NCBI GenBank assembly: GCA_943787425.1
Contig: CALSMJ010000001.1
Span: 1,105,271-1,169,270 of the forward strand
Direction: 5' to 3'
DNA: 64,000 nt
From: an uncultured Pseudomonadales bacterium
GTDB lineage: Bacteria > Pseudomonadota > Gammaproteobacteria > Pseudomonadales > Azotimanducaceae
How positions within the stretch are numbered: the first letter of the stretch is position 1; each line of letters starts with the position of its first letter. Below are positions 36,203 through 45,992 of the stretch, in pieces. The translations under genes were made by a program, and so were the position numbers. Below the pieces are notes generated by a model. The model saw only the letters and a list, made by a program, of their open reading frames with translations. It searched no databases and was not told the origin of the DNA.

Positions 36203-36874
36203 TCAACAACACAGACCCGCCTCAAAATCTGTTTGAGTGTCCCGCAACCGATCAGGCGTTCCGACATCTGACCAGTAGCCATCATGGACACAACCCGTCA
36301 AAAGACCTTGCTCAGCCGCCGGAAACAAGACCTCACGCATCGCAAAGCGGACTTTTTTTGATGATCGGATCAGCGCAGGCGCGATGACGCCAATCCCCGA
36401 ATAGGTCAATTCTGAGCCAAGCAACACCGCCTGGTTCGACTTCAGCGCAAAATCGCCGCAGGGATGGTGCTCGGGGTTCTGTACCAAAACCAAGTGTCCA
36501 AGTTCCGGCGTAAGTTGCGTCAGCGCCCTGAAGTCGAAATCTGTCGCCACATCACTGCTGATCATCAAAAAGGGCGCATCGTTACCGAGCAGCGACAAGG
36601 CTTGCAGGGCACCGCCACCTGTATCCAACAAGGATGCTTCCTCAGAATAGGCAATTCGGACCCCATAGGACCCGCCATCGCCCAACTGCGCTTTGATCTG
36701 GCCACCCAAATAATGCAAGTTCACCACGATCTCCTCGACGCCAGCAGCCTTCAACCGCTTTAAATGCCGTTCTATGAGTCGCTCCTTGCCAATCGACAAG
36801 AGGGGTTTCGGACAATGATCGGTCAAGGCACCCATCCGCTCACCCCGGCCTGCCGCCAGCAACAGCGCTTTCAT
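36203..36874 (-). CDS. murU: N-acetylmuramate alpha-1-phosphate uridylyltransferase
   Basis: A nucleotidyltransferase of the peptidoglycan recycling route that bypasses MurA/MurB. The 223-residue product begins MKALLLAAGRGERMGALT and has KPLLSIGKERLIERHL, LLDTGGGALQAL and MISSDVATDF metal-binding residues. The start at 36874 overlaps the amgK stop (ATGA). The longer in-frame alternative lies inside amgK. Pairing with amgK supports MurU over other sugar nucleotidyltransferases. Confidence 0.9.
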   Translation of the reverse strand: MKALLLAAGRGERMGALTDHCPKPLLSIGKERLIERHLKRLKAAGVEEIVVNLHYLGGQIKAQLGDGGSYGVRIAYSEEASLLDTGGGALQALSLLGNDAPFLMISSDVATDFDFRALTQLTPELGHLVLVQNPEHHPCGDFALKSNQAVLLGSELTYSGIGVIAPALIRSSKKVRFAMREVLFPAAEQGLLTGCVHDGYWSDVGTPDRLRDTQTDFEAGLCC

Positions 36875-37887
36875 GCTGACCCGCCAATTGGATCCGACAA
36901 AACAAACTGTTGAAGCCACCCATAAAAGTCACTTAACTCCGGCTGACTTTGGCAAACGGCGGCGACGTAGTTCAGCACCATTGGAATGTCGTTTAAGTAT
37001 CGTGATTTACCATCCCGCAGGTAAAGTCTTGAGAAGATTCCTGCGCACTTTAAATGCCGTTGCAATCCCATGCGCTCAAAGGCCTGATAAAACGCGGTCG
37101 GCGTCATGGCCTGAACGCGGGGATCAGCCAGCCAGGCTTGTCGATAGCTTTCAACGAGCGCTGTTTGCATCGCGGGCTCATATTCAACGTAGCAATCTTT
37201 TAGCAACGACACGAGGTCATAGCTCAACGGGCCCCGAACCGCATCCTGAAAATCCAGCAACCCAAATGTGCCCTCTGACGGCACCATAATGTTGCGGCTG
37301 TGAAAATCACGATGAACAAAGACCTGGGGCTCGGCCAGTGCAGATGCAACCAAACGATCACAAACCGTCTGCCATACGGACCAAAAATCATCGGTCAGCG
37401 TTAAGCCGAGCAAACGCGTTAAATACCAGGTCGGGAACAAGTCCATCTCGGCTCGCAACATCGACTCACTATAGTCAGGCACACTGCAATCAACCTTCGC
37501 CACGTTTTGGAGCAAACCCATTACCTTGGAAAGGATCGACAAAACAGCTTCAGGCTTTTTTTCTTGAACCAGGCCAAGTAGCTGTTGATCCCCAAAATCG
37601 GACAAGGCTAAAAATCCCGCCTCGATGTCGACCGCATAAAACACGGGCGCCGGCACCCCCGACGCTGACAGCGCATTGCCAATTGCAAGAAAGTCGTGAA
37701 GCGGTTCTTTATCGGGTGGCGCATCCATAAATACGATTGGCTGACTCAGTTTCGGGCAGCGAAAATAGCGTCGAAAGCTGGCATCCTCTGAGACCGAGAC
37801 AAAGTCAGCAGCCGAAAGTTTGGTTTGGCCCAACGGGACAAATTCGTTACCGGCCCAATGACTGAGCTGTCTCAATCGGGTATCCAT
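36871..37887 (-). CDS. amgK: N-acetylmuramate/N-acetylglucosamine kinase
   Basis: Phosphorylates the anomeric carbon of MurNAc or GlcNAc for MurU. The 338-residue APH-fold kinase has SFRRYFRC near residue 36, VFVHRDFHSRNIMV near 213 and LLDFQDAVRGPLSYDLVSLL near 236. The start ATG at 37887 directly follows a TTG that could also serve. It is divergent from lptD across a short 69-base spacer, as in Pseudomonas. Confidence 0.9.
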   Translation of the reverse strand: MDTRLRQLSHWAGNEFVPLGQTKLSAADFVSVSEDASFRRYFRCPKLSQPIVFMDAPPDKEPLHDFLAIGNALSASGVPAPVFYAVDIEAGFLALSDFGDQQLLGLVQEKKPEAVLSILSKVMGLLQNVAKVDCSVPDYSESMLRAEMDLFPTWYLTRLLGLTLTDDFWSVWQTVCDRLVASALAEPQVFVHRDFHSRNIMVPSEGTFGLLDFQDAVRGPLSYDLVSLLKDCYVEYEPAMQTALVESYRQAWLADPRVQAMTPTAFYQAFERMGLQRHLKCAGIFSRLYLRDGKSRYLNDIPMVLNYVAAVCQSQPELSDFYGWLQQFVLSDPIGGSA

Positions 37888-37956
37888 CAATCGGCTCCGG
37901 GTTCTCTGTTGATCTCACCCATTATGGCTTATTCTTGGACCTCGGCGAAAACCTAG

Positions 37957-40287
37957 ATGTTTACTATGCCTCATCGGTTGCTCCGATTCGGAATAAGACC
38001 ACGGCTTGTCCTGCTCGGGCTCTGCGCGGGTGCGCCCTTGCTTGCAGCTGGGTCCATCGGCCTGAATACAGAACAGTGCCGTAACCCCGATTTTACAGCC
38101 CTTGTTAACGCTGAGGGCAGCACACACATTTCGGCGCGCCGCGCCAACGTCCGACCGGATACTTTTGCTGAAATCTTTGGTGACGTCCTAATTTATAACA
38201 ACGATGTGCGCCTGCAGGCTGACAGCGCGCAATTGAGCTTTGTCGACAATCAGATCACCTTGAACCATAACATCTCGATCATCGATACCAACCTCTGCAT
38301 CAAAGGCACCCGGGCCTCGGGTAACTTTTTAGTCGGCCAAGGCTCGGTCGAACAAGCGCAATTTATACAGCCCCAATCGAATCTTCGAGGCAGTGCCGCC
38401 GAAATCTCACTCAACGGGCGCCAGCGTTTTGAACTGTCTGAAGGCGTGGTCACCCGGTGCCCCGGCGACGCTGATTTTTGGCAGATTTCGAGTCAAGCCC
38501 TTGTCGCAGATCAGGCCGAAAGCGCTCTGACCGTCAAGAACATGGTGCTTCGAGTCAAAGACGTTCCGATTTTGTATCTCCCTTATTTAAAAATACCCGT
38601 CACGACCGAGCGCCAGAGCGGCTTTTTGCCCATCGGGTTGTCTCAGAATAGCCGCAACGGTTTTGAGACGGATTTAAAATATTACTTCAACTTCCGCTCT
38701 GATCTGGATGCGACCCTTGGTTTGCGGCATCTGAGTCGGCGCGGCCAACTTTTCGAGGGTGAAGTCAGAAGCCTTGGCGCAAAGCACCAAGGGCAATTCA
38801 ACGGCGCTTTTCTGCCAGAGGATCGCATCAATGATTTAAGTCCGATCGCACCAAGTCAAAATCAAGACCCGTCTGATCGCAATATCATGAGCCTGTTTTA
38901 TGATGTCAAACTCGCCGGCTTAACAACCCAAATTAATTTCAGCAAAGCCTCTGACCTAAATTTCCTTAGGGATTTCGACAGTGACCTTGCCCCCTACAGC
39001 GGTCACCTGGGAGCGCTTCGTCCCGTCAACCCACAATACGGCAGGATTTTACCGGCTTTGAACCAGCGGATCTCGGTACAATATGAACGCGCGCATTTAA
39101 AGGCTGATTTATCCTTCCAAGGTTTTCAGATGCTCGTGCCGCAGCTGAATCAACAAGTTGAAAAGCGTCCAGAACTCGATATTCAATACAACCGATCTTG
39201 GGGACGTTTACAGAGCACGACCCGCCTAGGTCTCACCGAATCACGGCTGCAGGATGCGAATCCCGGTATGTTCCAAGGTCAACGTCAGGTACTAGACACC
39301 CAATTGACTTGGCCATACGAAAACGCCCTGGGCTACCTCGAAAGCACGGTTGGTGCAAAGCTTCGACGGTATCGAGCAAGTCACGATGCTGAAACCACCT
39401 CCGGTTTCAACAATCCTTTCCTGCACTTTTTAGCCGGGACACGACTCACGCACCGAGACGACACCAGCTCGACCGAACGTATTCTTGAGCCTAAGATTTC
39501 GGTCACGCTGGGTCGCAACGCGCGCGATCAGCCCCAATTTGGTATCGATACTGCCTGGCTCGAACCCAACTATTCATCCCTGTTCAACCCCTATGCAGCC
39601 GTCGGCGCCGATTGGGGCATAACAGACCACACCATCGCCATTGGTTTTGATCACCGCTGGCTAAAACGATCCAGCGGTCATCAACTCGGCCGCGTCAGTG
39701 TCGGTCAATCCTATCAAGCGCCAGCGGCGCTCACCGACCGCGATCGTCGTCGCGGGCGTCAAACCAACTTGCAAGCGGAGCTGACGACAACCGACGCGAT
39801 CACCGGCCGAATTGATCTCTCATACCGACACCAGCTGAAGGCGATCGCCTCTGGATTCCTGAGTCTTTCTTATCGGCCAAGCGAGTCAACTTTGATCAGC
39901 GTCCAGCATCGATACCGTGCGGCCGAGTATTTGTTTGGTCAAGCCGACCTAGCCGCCGCGTCAAGCGTCTCGCAGATTGCCTTGCAAGCCCCTATCGGCC
40001 AGGGTTTTAAGATCAGAGGGTTATGGGGGCGCAACAATCGAGCCAGTAAAGATATAGAGTCCCTCCTCGGTGTGTCATACAATGGCTGTTGCTGGTCGGT
40101 TGACGCAGCTTATAGAAAGTCTTTTGACCCCAAGCTCACATGGGTGGATGGCCAATACCAACTGGATGCGCAAACGCGGACCGGCATCTTTTTCTCATTT
40201 GAGCTCAAAGGGTTGATGCGAGTTGGCAGTGACATGACCCGGATTTTTGAGCGAAGTGTTCCGGGTTTTATCAATACCACCCGATGA
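37957..40287 (+). CDS. lptD: LPS-assembly protein LptD
   Basis: The outer-membrane beta-barrel that inserts lipopolysaccharide with LptE. The 776-residue precursor has a basic N-terminus and a Sec signal peptide to about residue 32, an OstA/LptA-like periplasmic domain (ISARRANVRPDTF ... DVLIYNNDVRLQADS), and a long barrel. Cysteines occur near the N-terminus (QCRN, LCIKG, TRCPG) and as a Cys pair (NGCCWSV) near the C-terminus, matching the disulfide pattern needed for assembly. Start may be nine bases later at the second Met. Overlaps the next ATG by four bases. Confidence 0.93.
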   Translation: MFTMPHRLLRFGIRPRLVLLGLCAGAPLLAAGSIGLNTEQCRNPDFTALVNAEGSTHISARRANVRPDTFAEIFGDVLIYNNDVRLQADSAQLSFVDNQITLNHNISIIDTNLCIKGTRASGNFLVGQGSVEQAQFIQPQSNLRGSAAEISLNGRQRFELSEGVVTRCPGDADFWQISSQALVADQAESALTVKNMVLRVKDVPILYLPYLKIPVTTERQSGFLPIGLSQNSRNGFETDLKYYFNFRSDLDATLGLRHLSRRGQLFEGEVRSLGAKHQGQFNGAFLPEDRINDLSPIAPSQNQDPSDRNIMSLFYDVKLAGLTTQINFSKASDLNFLRDFDSDLAPYSGHLGALRPVNPQYGRILPALNQRISVQYERAHLKADLSFQGFQMLVPQLNQQVEKRPELDIQYNRSWGRLQSTTRLGLTESRLQDANPGMFQGQRQVLDTQLTWPYENALGYLESTVGAKLRRYRASHDAETTSGFNNPFLHFLAGTRLTHRDDTSSTERILEPKISVTLGRNARDQPQFGIDTAWLEPNYSSLFNPYAAVGADWGITDHTIAIGFDHRWLKRSSGHQLGRVSVGQSYQAPAALTDRDRRRGRQTNLQAELTTTDAITGRIDLSYRHQLKAIASGFLSLSYRPSESTLISVQHRYRAAEYLFGQADLAAASSVSQIALQAPIGQGFKIRGLWGRNNRASKDIESLLGVSYNGCCWSVDAAYRKSFDPKLTWVDGQYQLDAQTRTGIFFSFELKGLMRVGSDMTRIFERSVPGFINTTR

Positions 40288-40331
40288 CGCCAAGCAAACA
40301 GCCTAAAACCAATGGAATCAAGGTTACCAAC

Positions 40332-41609
40332 ATGTTTAAACACCCAATTATCGTCCTTTGCTTGAGTCTCATCGCGCTGCCCGCGTCAAGCCTGCCGATT
40401 GTGCTCGATCAGATCGCCGCGATTGTTGACGACGACATCATCACCCGCTCAGAAGTCGATGAGCGGGCCAAAGCGATCCGAGCCCAAGCTGCTAATCCGA
40501 GCAGCCTACCCAGTGATGAGATTCTCACCGAACAAATTATTGAGCGTCTGATTGTTGAGAGTCTCCAACTCCAGATGGCTCGTCGAGCCGGCGTGCGGGT
40601 TAGCGATGCTGAGCTCAATAACGCCATGGCTCGAATTGCCAGCCAAAATCAGCTGAGCCTTGAGCAATTTAGACAAGCCCTCACCGCTGATGGCATCTCG
40701 TATCGAGGAATGCGACAGCAAATCGAACGAGAAATCATGATTGGTCGGGTTCAACAAGGCGTCATGAACAGCCGCATTGAAATCAGCGAGCAAGCGATCG
40801 ACGATTTTCTCAATTCAGATGCGGGCAGAGAACTCACCGCGGATGAGTATCGGGTCGGTCATATATTGTTGGCGACCCATTCCGAGATGTCACAATCTGC
40901 GATTCAAGCGATCCGAGAACAAGCAGATACCCTAGTCTCTGAGTTAAATGCCGGTGCTGACTTTCAAACGCTCGCGATGGCCAAGTCAGCCGGCAAGAAT
41001 GCCCTTGAAGGCGGCGATCTAGGTTGGCGGAAACCCGGCGCACTCCCTACGCTGTTTTCAGATCTGGTGACTGAGCTTGCCATCAACGAAGTAAAAGGAC
41101 CGATACAAAGTGGTTCCGGCTTTCATATTATCAAGTTACTACAAAAACGCGGCGCGGCGGCGCAAGGGATGATCGATCAAACTCGGGTTCGTCATGTATT
41201 AATCAATCCCAACGAGATCCGATCGCTCGAAGAGGCCGAGGCCTTGGCGGAGAGCCTCAGAGAGGAGGTCATCGGTGGCCGCGCCTTCGATGAAGTCGCA
41301 CGACTTTACTCTGAAGATCCAGGCTCAGCTTTGAATGGCGGCGACCTTGGTTGGAGTAGCGGTGATGAATTTGTCGGGCCCTTTGAGAAGGCCATTTCTG
41401 AAACTAAAATTAACGAAGTCAGCCCCGTTTTTAGAAGCGAATTTGGTTTCCATTTTCTGGAAGTGACCGGTCGCCGAGTCGAGGATTTCAGTCAGACGTT
41501 CAAACGCAACCAAGTCGCCAATTATCTCAGGGCGCAATCCTTCGATGAGGAAGTTGACAATTGGGTGCGTGAAATCAGGGAAGATGCGTTTGTCGAAATC
41601 AGAATCTGA
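40332..41609 (+). CDS. surA: Periplasmic chaperone and peptidyl-prolyl isomerase SurA
   Basis: Escorts outer-membrane proteins, LptD included, through the periplasm. The 425-residue precursor has a signal peptide (MFKHPIIVLCLSLIALPASS), an N-terminal chaperone domain with VDDDIITRSEVDERA, and two parvulin domains (YRVGHILLATHSEM near 172 and TRVRHVLINPNEI near 285). ATG at 40332 gives a normal signal peptide. ATG at 40284 overlaps the lptD stop and would add 16 polar residues, and coupling could favour it. Confidence 0.93.
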   Translation: MFKHPIIVLCLSLIALPASSLPIVLDQIAAIVDDDIITRSEVDERAKAIRAQAANPSSLPSDEILTEQIIERLIVESLQLQMARRAGVRVSDAELNNAMARIASQNQLSLEQFRQALTADGISYRGMRQQIEREIMIGRVQQGVMNSRIEISEQAIDDFLNSDAGRELTADEYRVGHILLATHSEMSQSAIQAIREQADTLVSELNAGADFQTLAMAKSAGKNALEGGDLGWRKPGALPTLFSDLVTELAINEVKGPIQSGSGFHIIKLLQKRGAAAQGMIDQTRVRHVLINPNEIRSLEEAEALAESLREEVIGGRAFDEVARLYSEDPGSALNGGDLGWSSGDEFVGPFEKAISETKINEVSPVFRSEFGFHFLEVTGRRVEDFSQTFKRNQVANYLRAQSFDEEVDNWVREIREDAFVEIRI

Positions 41610-42576
41610 CCACACCATTGTCATTACGCCGGGAGAGCCGGCTGGTATTGGTATGGATGTTTGCTTGGCAAGCGATGCGCTGTTGCCTGACACACTCAAA
41701 CGAATTTATATCACCGACCCTGTGGCGCTCGCAGCACGTGCTGACTTACTCGGATTAACGCGATCTGTCCGGGTGTTATCCGATGCACTTGACTATGCCC
41801 CCGGTCATCTCAACATACTACCGTGTGATCTTGGTTACGCCGTCCAAGCCGGCAAGATCGACACTCGCTCTGGTCCCTATGTTGTGCAGTGCTTAGAAAA
41901 AGCAATTTCACTCTGGGAAGCCAACCCCAAAACCGCGCTGGTGACGGGCCCGATCCAAAAATCAGTGGTCAATCAAAGCGGCATTGCTTTCACGGGTCAT
42001 ACCGAATGGCTTGCCGAACGCACGCATACCGAGAAGGTGGTCATGATGTTGGCCGATGGCGATCTCAGAGTTGCGCTGGTGACGACCCATTTGCCGTTAT
42101 CCGACGTGCCTCACGCCATCACCCCTGAGGCTATCAGTGCAACCATTGCTCAAACCTTAAGCTCGCTCAGTGAAGACTTTGGCATTGCCAAGCCACGCGT
42201 CAGCGTCTGTGGACTCAACCCCCATGCTGGCGAAAATGGGTACCTTGGTCGAGAGGAAATTGACATCATTACGCCGGTTATTGCCCGGTTTCAAAGCCTT
42301 GGCCATTTGGTTCAAGGCCCGCTGCCTGCAGACACGGCGTTCACTAAACAGGCGCTGCAGGGCGTCGATGCAGTCATCGCCATGTATCACGATCAAGGCT
42401 TGCCTGTGCTCAAACACAGCGGTTTCGGACATGCCGTTAATGTCACGCTCGGATTGCCGATTGTTCGAACCTCCGTCGACCATGGGACGGCCCTCGATCT
42501 TGCCGGTACTGGTCGCGCGGACCCGGGCAGCCTGTTAGCGGCAATTCACCTCGCAGATCGCATGGTTAGATCCTGA
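41584..42576 (+). CDS. pdxA: 4-hydroxythreonine-4-phosphate dehydrogenase
   Basis: Pyridoxal phosphate synthesis enzyme. The 330-residue product has TPGEPAGIGMD near residue 13, the metal His in FTGHTEWLAE near 136, AMYHDQGLPVLK near 265 and TSVDHGTALDLAGTG near 300. The start at 41584 overlaps surA by 26 bases and matches homologue length. GGGAAG lies immediately upstream. Confidence 0.95.
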   Translation: MRLSKSESDHTIVITPGEPAGIGMDVCLASDALLPDTLKRIYITDPVALAARADLLGLTRSVRVLSDALDYAPGHLNILPCDLGYAVQAGKIDTRSGPYVVQCLEKAISLWEANPKTALVTGPIQKSVVNQSGIAFTGHTEWLAERTHTEKVVMMLADGDLRVALVTTHLPLSDVPHAITPEAISATIAQTLSSLSEDFGIAKPRVSVCGLNPHAGENGYLGREEIDIITPVIARFQSLGHLVQGPLPADTAFTKQALQGVDAVIAMYHDQGLPVLKHSGFGHAVNVTLGLPIVRTSVDHGTALDLAGTGRADPGSLLAAIHLADRMVRS

Positions 42577-42577
42577 A

Positions 42578-43351
42578 ATGATGATGCGCGCCAAAAAACG
42601 CTTTGGTCAAAATTTCTTACAAGATGACCTGATCATTGATCAGATTTGTGCCAGCATTCGACCCATGGCCGGACAATCGCTGATCGAGATCGGGCCGGGA
42701 CAGGGGGTTTTAACCGAAAGATTGGTTCAAGAAACGCCAAACATGACCGTGATTGAGCTCGATCGAGACTTGATGCCAAATCTTCGACGCCTTCTGCCTA
42801 GCACGGTCAACATCATCGAAGCAGATGTTCTAACCGTGGACTTTTTTGCCTTCGACGCGCCGTTAATGATTGTTGGCAACCTGCCCTATAACATCTCAAC
42901 GCCCCTGCTGTTTCGTCTCTTTGGACTTGGCAACCGGATCGCAACCATGACCTTTATGCTTCAAAAGGAAGTCGTCGATCGAATGGGCGCGGCCCCCAAT
43001 ACCAAGGCCTATGGCCGGCTTTCTGTCATGGCGCAATATCACTGCGAGATTGAAAAATTATTTGATGTGCCGCCAACCGCGTTTAAACCGGCGCCGAAAG
43101 TGACCTCGGCGGTGGTTCAATTGCGGCCACACGCGCCGCCACCCCACCCAGCCACCAACTTAAAAACCTTGTCTGACATTCTGGTTGCCGCGTTTGGCCA
43201 ACGCCGAAAAACGCTGCGGAATTCTTTATCGAGCCTGCTAACAACCGATCAATTAAAAGCGCTGGCCATTGACCCCAGTGAGAGAGCCGAGTCCTTGACG
43301 GTTGCTGATTACGTTCGATGCGCCAACCTTTTGAGCCAGAACGCATCGTGA
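42578..43351 (+). CDS. rsmA: 16S rRNA (adenine1518/1519-N6)-dimethyltransferase
   Basis: KsgA, which dimethylates two adenines of the 3' hairpin of 16S rRNA. The 257-residue protein has RFGQNFLQD near residue 7, the SAM loop IEIGPGQGVLTE near 36 and the catalytic NLPYNIS near 104. It follows pdxA by one base and overlaps apaH (GTGA). Confidence 0.95.
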   Translation: MMMRAKKRFGQNFLQDDLIIDQICASIRPMAGQSLIEIGPGQGVLTERLVQETPNMTVIELDRDLMPNLRRLLPSTVNIIEADVLTVDFFAFDAPLMIVGNLPYNISTPLLFRLFGLGNRIATMTFMLQKEVVDRMGAAPNTKAYGRLSVMAQYHCEIEKLFDVPPTAFKPAPKVTSAVVQLRPHAPPPHPATNLKTLSDILVAAFGQRRKTLRNSLSSLLTTDQLKALAIDPSERAESLTVADYVRCANLLSQNAS

Positions 43352-44151
43352 GCACCTATGCCGTAGGCGATATACAAGGCTGTTTTGACACCTTGATGGC
43401 GCTTCTAACTCAAGTGCATTTTAGGCCCGAGACCGACACCCTGTGGTGCGCAGGGGACCTGATTAACCGGGGACCTAAGAATGTCGAGACCCTGCAGTAT
43501 TTGATGACCTTACCCAATCTCAAGGTAGCCTTAGGCAATCACGATTTACACTTTTTGGCGCTCGCCAAAGGTATCAGAACGCCGACCCGCGGCGACACGA
43601 TTGGGGATTTGCTAAACCATCCTGATCGAGCGCAGTTTGTTGCGTGGCTACAACAGCAACCCCTGCTCATCTGCGATGAGGTTCATAAGCGCGTGATGGT
43701 CCACGCCGGGCTTCCTGATATTTGGTCTTTGAGTCAAGTCAAACGCCTCGCGCATGAGATTGAACAACAGCTCCGCGGCGCCTCAGTCGATGCTTTCTTA
43801 GATAATATGTACGGCGATATCCCAGCGCGCTGGTCGGATACCCTGACTGACCCCGACCGATTGCGCCTTGCAACCAATTTTTTTACGCGCCTGCGCTTCT
43901 ACAAATCAACCGGTGAGCTGGAGCTGTCCCATAAAGCAGAAACTGCGCCAGAGGGCTTCACCCCCTGGTTTAACACGCGCCATGCGAGCCTTGCCGACTA
44001 CACTGTAATCTTTGGACATTGGGCCGCACTCGGCGGCGTGCGCCAGCAAAGACTGATCGGGCTCGACACGGGGGCCGTTTGGGGTCGACACTTAACGGCG
44101 TTTAGATTTGAGGACGGCGCCTACTTTACGCAGCCTGCAACGTCAGCATGA
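43348..44151 (+). CDS. apaH: Symmetrical bis(5'-nucleosyl)-tetraphosphatase
   Basis: Hydrolyses Ap4A to ADP. The 267-residue calcineurin-like phosphoesterase has VGDIQGC near residue 6, WCAGDLINRGPKNVE near 31, LGNHDLHFLAL near 62 and MVHAGLPD near 116. GTG at 43348 is chosen because it overlaps the rsmA stop and homologues start M-x-TY-x-(V/I)GD. An in-frame ATG ten codons earlier lies within rsmA. Confidence 0.93.
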   Translation: MSTYAVGDIQGCFDTLMALLTQVHFRPETDTLWCAGDLINRGPKNVETLQYLMTLPNLKVALGNHDLHFLALAKGIRTPTRGDTIGDLLNHPDRAQFVAWLQQQPLLICDEVHKRVMVHAGLPDIWSLSQVKRLAHEIEQQLRGASVDAFLDNMYGDIPARWSDTLTDPDRLRLATNFFTRLRFYKSTGELELSHKAETAPEGFTPWFNTRHASLADYTVIFGHWAALGGVRQQRLIGLDTGAVWGRHLTAFRFEDGAYFTQPATSA

Positions 44152-44161
44152 AGGGTACGCA

Positions 44162-45277
44162 ATGGGATCTGAGACAGCGATGAACACCTTTTTAGTCGGT
44201 GGGGCCGTCCGAGACCGGTTACTTGGCCTGCCCATTTTCGAGCGCGATTGGGTCGTCGTTGGCGAAACACCTGATTCGATGCTGGCGCGCGGCTTTCGCC
44301 AAGTGGGCAAGGATTTCCCGGTATTCCTGCATCCCGAAACCCAAGAGGAATATGCGCTGGCGCGCCGGGAATACAAGCAAGCGCCTGGTCACCAAGGGTT
44401 TCGATTTGATACCGATCCTGACATTACGCTTGAGGAAGATCTCGGTCGTCGCGACCTGACCATTAACGCCATTGCGCAAGCCCCTGATGGCACCTTGATT
44501 GATCCCTACGGCGGTCAAAAAGATCTTACCAACCAGCTGTTGCGGCACGTCTCTGATGCCTTCGCTGAAGACCCTCTGCGAATTTTGCGCCTGGCCCAAT
44601 TTCAGGCACGATTAAAAGGACTTGGATTCACGGTTCATGATCAGACAACGCAGCTTTGTCGCGAGATGGTAGACCGAGGCGACCTTGGCACCCTCTCACG
44701 AGAGCGCGTCTTCAAAGAGCTTGAAAAAGCACTTGGCGCGTCGCATCCCTCTGAATTTTTTGCGGTGCTCGCATCCGTCAACGCCCTGGCACGGATTTTC
44801 CAAGGCGTTCAATTGGCAACAACCAAAAATCTCGATGGGCCGGCTCGGGATACGTCAGCGGAATTACGCTTTAGCCGACTGGTCCTTGAAAACCCTGCCT
44901 TAGACTTGCAGGATCTCAACAAACGATTGGCAATCCCGAAACACTGGCTGGAACTCGCCGATCTGACGCGGACTTGGGCTCCGACCTTCTGCCAAGTCAC
45001 GACGCTGAGCGCCGATGCGATTCTCAATGCCCTTGAGCGCGGCGACGCCCGTCGAAAGCCGATGCGGTTTGCACAATCAGTCCAGGTCAGTTGTCAGTCG
45101 CTGATCATGGAGAAGGCAGATCAGGCACAGATTGTCGAGCGTTGGCAACGCCTGGTTCAAGAGACCGCCAAAGTGACCCTACCGGAGACTGCCAGTGGCC
45201 TGTCCGGCCAGGACATCAAAGCGATGATCCGAGCAGAACAGTTACGTCGCATTGAGGCAACGTGTGACTGGCGCTAA
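44162..45277 (+). CDS. cca: CCA-adding tRNA nucleotidyltransferase, short form
   Basis: Adds or repairs the tRNA 3' CCA. The 371-residue class II enzyme has TFLVGGAVRDRLLG near residue 9, ERDWVVVGE near 27, RRDLTINAIA near 99 and DPLRILRLAQF near 140. The HD phosphohydrolase domain of the enteric enzyme is missing, which accounts for the shorter length. The start at 44162 has GAAGGG six bases upstream. The next Met at 44180 has a weaker site. Confidence 0.9.
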   Translation: MGSETAMNTFLVGGAVRDRLLGLPIFERDWVVVGETPDSMLARGFRQVGKDFPVFLHPETQEEYALARREYKQAPGHQGFRFDTDPDITLEEDLGRRDLTINAIAQAPDGTLIDPYGGQKDLTNQLLRHVSDAFAEDPLRILRLAQFQARLKGLGFTVHDQTTQLCREMVDRGDLGTLSRERVFKELEKALGASHPSEFFAVLASVNALARIFQGVQLATTKNLDGPARDTSAELRFSRLVLENPALDLQDLNKRLAIPKHWLELADLTRTWAPTFCQVTTLSADAILNALERGDARRKPMRFAQSVQVSCQSLIMEKADQAQIVERWQRLVQETAKVTLPETASGLSGQDIKAMIRAEQLRRIEATCDWR

Positions 45278-45992
45278 AGTTGCGCTGATCACCGGCGCCG
45301 CGAAACGACTTGGCCGCGGTATTGCTGAGCACCTACACCGATCCGGCTGGCAGCTTGCACTCGGGTTTAGCCAATCAAAAACAGCCGCCGACACCCTTGC
45401 CCGCAACCTGAACGAGACGCGTCCGAAGTCAGTCCGGCTCTTTCAAGCAGACCTTGCCCAGCATTCGGAGGTTGCACAGCTCGTTGCAGACGTTACGGCG
45501 GAATATGACCAGTTGGACCTAATCGTAAACAACGCTGCCGTTTTTCCAAGCACGCCCCTTGGCAGCACGTCGCCTGAGCAATGGGACGAAATCTTTAGCG
45601 TCAATCTCAAAGCACCGTTCATGATCTGCCAAGGCCTTGCACCCATCATGGCGCCCTATTCGAGCATAATTAACATTTGTGACGTCTTCGGCGCGCAGCC
45701 GCTTGCAGGTCATAGCGCCTATAGCGCGAGTAAAGCCGGGCTGATCATGCTGACGAAAAGCTTGGCCCTTGAGCTGGCGCCCCAGATTCGGGTCAACGCA
45801 ATCGCCCCCGGCGCCCTGCTCGAACCATCAGGTTATGAGGAGGCCAATCTGCTCACTGATCTCATCAACCGCGCGCCCCTGCACCGCCTTGGGGGCACTG
45901 AATGCCTCGACACGATCGTGACCTTCCTCATCCAGAACCGCTACATGACCGGGCAAGTCATACCGGTCGATGGCGGTCTTTTGACAACCTAA
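45264..45992 (+). CDS. SDR oxidoreductase, probable pteridine reductase
   Basis: A 242-residue SDR with VALITGAAKRLGRGIAEHLH (the TGxxxRxG variant of pteridine reductases), IVNNAAVFP near 90, and YSASKAGL catalytic pair near 153. The first motif's Arg and the neighbourhood (after cca) fit the FolM/PTR1-type reductase of Pseudomonas. Other SDR roles remain possible. GTG start overlaps cca by 14 bases. Convergent with purD, overlapping it by four bases. Confidence 0.75.
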   Translation: MTGAKVALITGAAKRLGRGIAEHLHRSGWQLALGFSQSKTAADTLARNLNETRPKSVRLFQADLAQHSEVAQLVADVTAEYDQLDLIVNNAAVFPSTPLGSTSPEQWDEIFSVNLKAPFMICQGLAPIMAPYSSIINICDVFGAQPLAGHSAYSASKAGLIMLTKSLALELAPQIRVNAIAPGALLEPSGYEEANLLTDLINRAPLHRLGGTECLDTIVTFLIQNRYMTGQVIPVDGGLLTT